Shown here piece by piece: positions 60,007 to 64,000 of a DNA stretch of 64,000 bases. Both the position numbers and the translations under genes were made by a program. Position 1 is the stretch's first letter; each line of letters begins with the position of its first letter. Location of the stretch: NCBI GenBank assembly GCA_020633315.1, contig JACKDV010000002.1, positions 1 to 64,000 on the forward strand. The letters are read 5' to 3'. The DNA is from Myxococcales bacterium. Its GTDB lineage: Bacteria; Myxococcota_A; Polyangia; Nannocystales; Nannocystaceae. The notes below the pieces were generated by a model. That model did not search any database and was not told the origin of the DNA. It saw nothing but the letters and a program-made list of their open reading frames with translations.

Positions 60007-61014
60007 ATGCACGAGGGCAGGAGATCATGGATGGTGAGGTCGCTGGCCTGGGGCCTGGGGCTCGGGCTGGCGCCGGCCGGCTTGCTCGCGTGTGAGAGCT
60101 CCGAGGTCGAGTCGCTGCCGGGCTTCCAGGGGATCGTGGAGTACGAGGAGCGCACCCTCGCCTTCGAGGTGCCCGGCCGCATGCACCAGCTCGCCGTCGA
60201 GGAGGGCATGCTGCTGGCCAAGGGCGACGTGATCGGGCGCCTCGACGACACCCTCGAGCGCCTCGGTCGCGACGGCCAGGCCGCGCAGGCCAAGGCGGTC
60301 CGCAAGCAGCTCGCGCTCATCGAGGCCGGCTCGCGCCCCGAGGACATCAAGCAGCTCCGGGCCTCGCTCAAGGCGGCGCGCTCGGCCGAGGAGCTGGCCG
60401 ATCGCACCTTCGTGCGCGAGCAGGGGCTGACCGACAAGGGGATCGGGCGTGACGCCGATCTCGACGCGGCCACCTCGGCCAAGACGGCCGCCACCGCCAA
60501 GCGCCAGGAGATCGAGCAGTCGCTGGCCCGCGCTCGTCACGGGGCGCGCGAGGAGGAGATCGAGGTGGCCGAGGCCCAGGCCGAGGCGGCCGAGGCCGCG
60601 GTCAAGGCCGCCGACGCCCGCATCGCCCGGCACGTGCTGCACTCCGAGCACGAGGGGCACGTGCTCGAGGTCCACCGCGAGGAGGGCGAGTTCGTCGGGA
60701 TCGGCACCCCGATCGTCACCATGGCCGACCTGGCCCGCCCCTACGTGGACGTGTTCGTCCCCGAGGCGCGGCTGGGCGAGGTCACCCTGGGGGCGCCCGC
60801 CGTGATCCGCATCGATGCCTCCGAGTCCCCCTTCGAGGGCGCGGTGGAGACGATCGGCCGGCGCACCGAGTTCACCCCCAAGTTCCTGTTCAGCGAGCGG
60901 GAGCGCCCCAACCTGGTGATCCGGGTGCGGGTGCGGGCCAAGGATCCCGAGCAGCGGCTGCGCGCCGGCCTGCCTGCGTTCGTCACCTTCGACGCGGTGC
61001 CCCTCGATGACTGA
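60007..61014 (+). CDS. HlyD-type periplasmic adaptor lipoprotein
   Basis: A 335-residue membrane-fusion protein from the ATG at 60007 (GGAGGG upstream; the ATG at 60031 is an alternative). The signal is WGLGLGLAPAGLLAC with a lipid-site cysteine. The first half-lipoyl (GIVEYEERTLAFEVPGRMHQ) leads into a long coiled-coil hairpin (about 85-215), the second half-lipoyl (HVLHSEHEGHVLEVHREEGE) and a beta-barrel (ARPYVDVFVPEARLGEVTLG). This matches the YbhG/YhiI adaptors of ABC-2 exporters. It overlaps the ATPase gene by eight bases and forms a three-gene export system with the two genes that follow. Confidence 0.92.
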   Translation: MHEGRRSWMVRSLAWGLGLGLAPAGLLACESSEVESLPGFQGIVEYEERTLAFEVPGRMHQLAVEEGMLLAKGDVIGRLDDTLERLGRDGQAAQAKAVRKQLALIEAGSRPEDIKQLRASLKAARSAEELADRTFVREQGLTDKGIGRDADLDAATSAKTAATAKRQEIEQSLARARHGAREEEIEVAEAQAEAAEAAVKAADARIARHVLHSEHEGHVLEVHREEGEFVGIGTPIVTMADLARPYVDVFVPEARLGEVTLGAPAVIRIDASESPFEGAVETIGRRTEFTPKFLFSERERPNLVIRVRVRAKDPEQRLRAGLPAFVTFDAVPLDD

Positions 61015-61936
61015 GCCGGTGGTGATCGCCGAGCACCTGTCGCGGCGCTTCGGGGAGCTGGTGGCGGTGCACGACGTCTCGCTGCGCGTGGAGGCGGGCG
61101 AGGTCTTCGGGGTGCTGGGCCCCAACGGCGCCGGCAAGTCCACCACCATCCGCATGCTCTGCGGGCTGCTCGATCCCAGCGGGGGCACCGCGACGGTGGT
61201 GGGCCTCGACGTGGCGCGGTACCCCGAGAAGGTCAAGGCGCGGATCGGCTACATGACCCAGCGCTTCAGCCTCTACGAGGACCTCACCGTGCGCGAGAAC
61301 CTCGGCTTCTACGCGTCGATCTACGGCGTGCCCTCGCGGCGCCGCAAGGCCCGGGTGATGGAGGTCATCGAGCGCACCGGTCTGGGCGATCGCCACCGCC
61401 AGATCGCGGGCACGCTCTCGGGCGGCTGGAAGCAGCGCCTGGCCCTGGCCTGCTCCACCATCCACGAGCCGCCGCTGTTGTTCCTCGACGAGCCCACCGC
61501 CGGCGTCGACCCGGTGAGCCGGCGCGAGTTCTGGGAGCGGATCCACGCGATCTCGGCCGAGGGCACCACCGTGCTGGTCACCACCCACTACATGGACGAG
61601 GCCGAGCGCTGCCACCGGCTGGCCTTCATCTTCCGCGGGCGGGTGCTGCAGGTGGGGGCTCCCGACGAGATCGTGGCCAGCCGGGGCCTGTCGCTGGCCG
61701 AGGTGCTGGTCGACGACGTGCGCGGGGCGACCGCGGCCCTGGTGGCGCTGCCCGAGGTCGACGAGTGCGCCCACTACGGCCGCGTGCTGCGGGTGGCCAC
61801 CCGCGGCGGCGTGGATGCGGTGCCGCTGGTGAGCGAGCGCCTGGGCGCGGCGGGCCTGGCCGTGGAGTCGATCCGCGCCGTGCGGCCCACGGTGGAGGAC
61901 GCCTTCGTCTCGATGGTGCGGGAGGACGAGCGATGA
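61007..61936 (+). CDS. ABC-2 type exporter ATPase
   Basis: A 309-residue ATP-binding subunit. Walker A is G38-PNGAGKST-T46, the signature LSGGWKQR begins at L137 (W where Q is usual), Walker B is LLFLDEPTAGVD, and the switch His is in VTTHYMDEAE. The ordering matches YbhF/drug-exporter ATPases. Only one nucleotide-binding domain is present, so it works as a dimer. It is coupled to the adaptor (8-base overlap) and to the permease (ATGA overlap). Substrate unknown. Confidence 0.95.
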   Translation: MTEPVVIAEHLSRRFGELVAVHDVSLRVEAGEVFGVLGPNGAGKSTTIRMLCGLLDPSGGTATVVGLDVARYPEKVKARIGYMTQRFSLYEDLTVRENLGFYASIYGVPSRRRKARVMEVIERTGLGDRHRQIAGTLSGGWKQRLALACSTIHEPPLLFLDEPTAGVDPVSRREFWERIHAISAEGTTVLVTTHYMDEAERCHRLAFIFRGRVLQVGAPDEIVASRGLSLAEVLVDDVRGATAALVALPEVDECAHYGRVLRVATRGGVDAVPLVSERLGAAGLAVESIRAVRPTVEDAFVSMVREDER

Positions 61937-63054
61937 GCCGCATGATCGCAATCGCGGGCAAGGAGCTGCGTCAGCTCATGCGGGACCGCCTCACCCTCGC
62001 CATGATGGCGATGCTGCCGGTGATCCAGCTGCTGCTGTTCGGCTACGCCATCAACAACGACGTGCGGCACATGCCGATGGTGGTCTTCGACCAGGACCGC
62101 TCCTCGGCCTCGCGCGACCTGGTGCGGCGCATGGTGGTCACCGGCTACTACGACGAGGTGGGCCGGGTGCGCAGCTACGAGGAGATCCGCAAGGCGCTGC
62201 GCAACGGCACCGCGCGGGTGGGCCTGGTGCTGCCGGCGGGGCTCGACAGCGCGATCACCCTGGGGCGCGGGACCACGGTGCAGCTGGTGGTGGACGGCTC
62301 CGATCCCCAGACGGTGGGCAGCGCCACCAACACCGCGGTCTCGCTGGTGACGGGCTACTCGCAGCAGATCATGGTGGAGCAGCTCGCGGCCCAGGGCACG
62401 GCGCCGCCGCGGCTGCTCTCGGTGGAGGTGGCCACCTGGTACAACCCCGAGCTGCGCACGGCGGTCTACATCGTGCCGGGGCTCGTGGGCGTGATCCTCA
62501 CGATGACCATGGTGATGCTGACGGCGATGGCGGTGGCCCGCGAGCGGGAGCGCGGCACCCTCGAGGCGCTGATCGTCTCGCCTGTGCGGCCGGTGGAGAT
62601 CGTGCTCGGCAAGATCATCCCCTACGTGTTCATCGGCTACATCCAGATGACCCTGATCCTGCTGGTGGGGCGCTACGCCTTCGACGTGCCGCTCGAGGGC
62701 TCGCTCGCCCTGCTGTACCTGCTGTCGGCCGTGTTCATCGCGGTGAGCCTGGGGATCGGCCTGGTGTTCTCCACCGTGGCCAAGACCCAGCAGCAGGCCA
62801 TGCAGATGTCCTTCTTCTTCCTGCTGCCCAACATCCTGCTGTCGGGCTTCATGTTCCCCTTCGAGGGCATGCCCCGCCCCGCGCAGATCCTGGCGCAGGG
62901 CCTGCCGCTCACCCACTTCCTGCGCATCGTCCGGCGCATCACCCTGCGCAACGGCGGGTGGTCCGACGTGGTGGGGGAGTTCGAGTGGCTGTGCCTGCTG
63001 CTGCTGGTGGTGGTGATCCTCGCCTCGCTGCGCTTCAAGAAGAAGCTGCTGTAG
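61933..63054 (+). CDS. ABC-2 type exporter permease
   Basis: A 373-residue permease of the YbhR/YbhS group. An N-terminal helix (LTLAMMAMLPVIQLLLFGYA) precedes a large periplasmic domain (35-175), then five helices in the ABC-2 core, including the connecting helix phrase VARERERGTLEALIVSPVRP and ILLSGFMFPFEGMPRPAQIL. Only one permease gene is present, so it probably forms a homodimer. It completes the adaptor-ATPase-permease exporter. Its last 20 bases overlap the convergent histidine kinase gene. Confidence 0.95.
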   Translation: MSRMIAIAGKELRQLMRDRLTLAMMAMLPVIQLLLFGYAINNDVRHMPMVVFDQDRSSASRDLVRRMVVTGYYDEVGRVRSYEEIRKALRNGTARVGLVLPAGLDSAITLGRGTTVQLVVDGSDPQTVGSATNTAVSLVTGYSQQIMVEQLAAQGTAPPRLLSVEVATWYNPELRTAVYIVPGLVGVILTMTMVMLTAMAVARERERGTLEALIVSPVRPVEIVLGKIIPYVFIGYIQMTLILLVGRYAFDVPLEGSLALLYLLSAVFIAVSLGIGLVFSTVAKTQQQAMQMSFFFLLPNILLSGFMFPFEGMPRPAQILAQGLPLTHFLRIVRRITLRNGGWSDVVGEFEWLCLLLLVVVILASLRFKKKLL

Positions 63055-64000
63055 GCGCGGGCTCGGCTGCGGCGGGGGGCAGGGCGGGGAAGCGCACGCG
63101 GAAGGTGGTGCCCACGTCCTCGGTCGAGCTCAGCTCGATCGAGCCGCCGTTGTCCTGTACGATGCGGTGCACGATGGCCAGGCCGAAGCCGGTGCCCCGC
63201 TCCTTGGTGGTGAAGAAGGGGTCGAAGATCTGGTCGAGGCGGTCGGGCGAAATCCCGGGGCCGTCGTCGGACACCGCCAGCTCGACCTCGGGCTCGCCGC
63301 CGCCCAGGGCCCGCACGGCGAGCTCCACCCGGCCGCTGCTCCCCGTGGCCTCGGCCGCGTTGCGCAGCAGGTTCCACAGCACCTGACGGATCTGCCCCGG
63401 ATCCACCTCCACCTCGGGCAGCTCGGCGTCGGCGCGGCAGTGGGTCTCGAGCGCGCCGTTGGCCGGGTCGGCCCGGAAGTGCTCGAGGGTCTCCTCGGCC
63501 ACGCGGGCCATCGACACCCGGGCGCGCTGGGGGGGCCGCGGCCGGGTGAAGGCCAGCATGTCGGTCACCAGCGTGCTCAGCCGCGAGCTCTCGCGCACGA
63601 TGATCGACAGCAGGCGGGCGTCCTCGTCGTCGCGCCCGTCGGAGCCCAGCAGCTCGGCGCTGCCGCTGATGGCGGCCAGCGGGTTGCGGATCTCGTGCGC
63701 GACCGAGGCCGCGAGCCCGCCGACCGCGGCCAGCCGCTCACTGCGGCGCACCTGCTCGGAGAGCTCGTGCACCCGCGTGACGTCCTGCAGCTCCACGAGC
63801 TGGCCCAGGCGGCGGCCCTGGCCGTCGCGCAGGCGCGAGCAGGCCAGCCGCAGCACCCGCGAGCCGTGCCGGGTGGACACCCGCAGCTCGCTGGGCTCCG
63901 GCCCTCGGCGGCCGGCGTCGAGCTGCAGCACCGTGCTCAGCGGGCGCAGCAGCTCGTCCACCCCGGGCAGCAGCTCCTCGAGCGGGCGGTGCAGGTCCTG
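63035..64000 (-). CDS. Sensor histidine kinase, C-terminal part (runs off the window)
   Basis: The last 321 codons are visible; the frame is open across the window edge. A PAS-like region (up to about 65 of the visible GTG-numbered part; LVELQDVTRVHELSEQVRRS) leads into HisKA with the phospho-acceptor in AASVAHEIRNPLAAISGSAE, then HATPase with N box WNLLRNAAEA, G1 SDDGPGISPD, F box FDPFFTTKERG and G2 GTGFGLAI. This is the NtrB/AtoS-like type. No receiver follows, so a partner regulator should exist outside the window. Convergent with the exporter permease. Confidence 0.92.
   Translation of the reverse strand, partial: QDLHRPLEELLPGVDELLRPLSTVLQLDAGRRGPEPSELRVSTRHGSRVLRLACSRLRDGQGRRLGQLVELQDVTRVHELSEQVRRSERLAAVGGLAASVAHEIRNPLAAISGSAELLGSDGRDDEDARLLSIIVRESSRLSTLVTDMLAFTRPRPPQRARVSMARVAEETLEHFRADPANGALETHCRADAELPEVEVDPGQIRQVLWNLLRNAAEATGSSGRVELAVRALGGGEPEVELAVSDDGPGISPDRLDQIFDPFFTTKERGTGFGLAIVHRIVQDNGGSIELSSTEDVGTTFRVRFPALPPAAAEPAPTAASS

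Overview
The window is very GC-rich DNA (roughly 70% or more by eye), densely coding, and looks like a myxobacterial chromosome, most likely from the Nannocystineae. This placement is inferred from gene content: eukaryote-like Ser/Thr kinases, RCC1-propeller and DUF4215/DCGG-repeat lipoproteins with long Ser/Thr/Gly/Asp spacers, thrombospondin-3/OmpA proteins, PEPEPE linkers, hybrid histidine kinases and ECF sigma factors. No tRNA, rRNA, CRISPR array, phage or insertion sequence was found.

Layout. 1-8932 is read almost wholly on the minus strand: a Ser/Thr kinase running off the edge, a di-haem cytochrome and its lipoprotein partner, a WYL regulator, a second kinase, an esterase, a TolB-like propeller lipoprotein, a 2OG-Fe(II) oxygenase and a PilZ protein. 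9090-19319 holds an RCC1 lipoprotein, a two-receiver hybrid histidine kinase, a cysteine-tailed anchored protein, a beta-propeller lipoprotein, a beta-lactamase-fold hydrolase and a DUF3311/sodium-symporter pair. 19339-27000 has a beta-barrel-like gene overlapping a membrane-anchored sigma factor, Nudix and HD hydrolases, and an ECF sigma factor overlapping a putative anti-sigma factor with a haem-type CxxCH motif. 27053-27854 is a patch of broken genes.

29049-32844 is a divergent lanthipeptide locus: a class II precursor (lanA-type) with a two-fold repeated core and its LanM synthetase. No lanthipeptide transporter or protease lies nearby. 32910-42265 has an omega-amidase-like nitrilase, a phytanoyl-CoA dioxygenase-type enzyme, two large cell-surface proteins (DCGG/TSP-C and TSP3/OmpA) and two divergent aminotransferases. 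The first aminotransferase and the omega-amidase could form a glutamine-transaminase pathway. 42496-50313 contains a Spy-like basic-repeat protein, dapB-dapA for lysine and peptidoglycan precursors, ribF for FMN/FAD, a TerB-like protein and surface lipoproteins. 50504-64000 holds a DUF2723 membrane protein, a bestrophin channel, a cell-envelope cluster (DUF4398 lipoprotein, TSP3/OmpA, barrel-like protein, lipoprotein), an HlyD-ATPase-permease exporter, and the end of a histidine kinase.

Two themes run through the window. First, at least six decayed gene fragments sit between intact genes: kinase, response-regulator HTH, acetyltransferase, DoxX, SnoaL and others. Second, many start codons are preceded at only 6-12 nt by a TANNNT hexamer with no Shine-Dalgarno sequence, which suggests leaderless or very short-leader transcripts.
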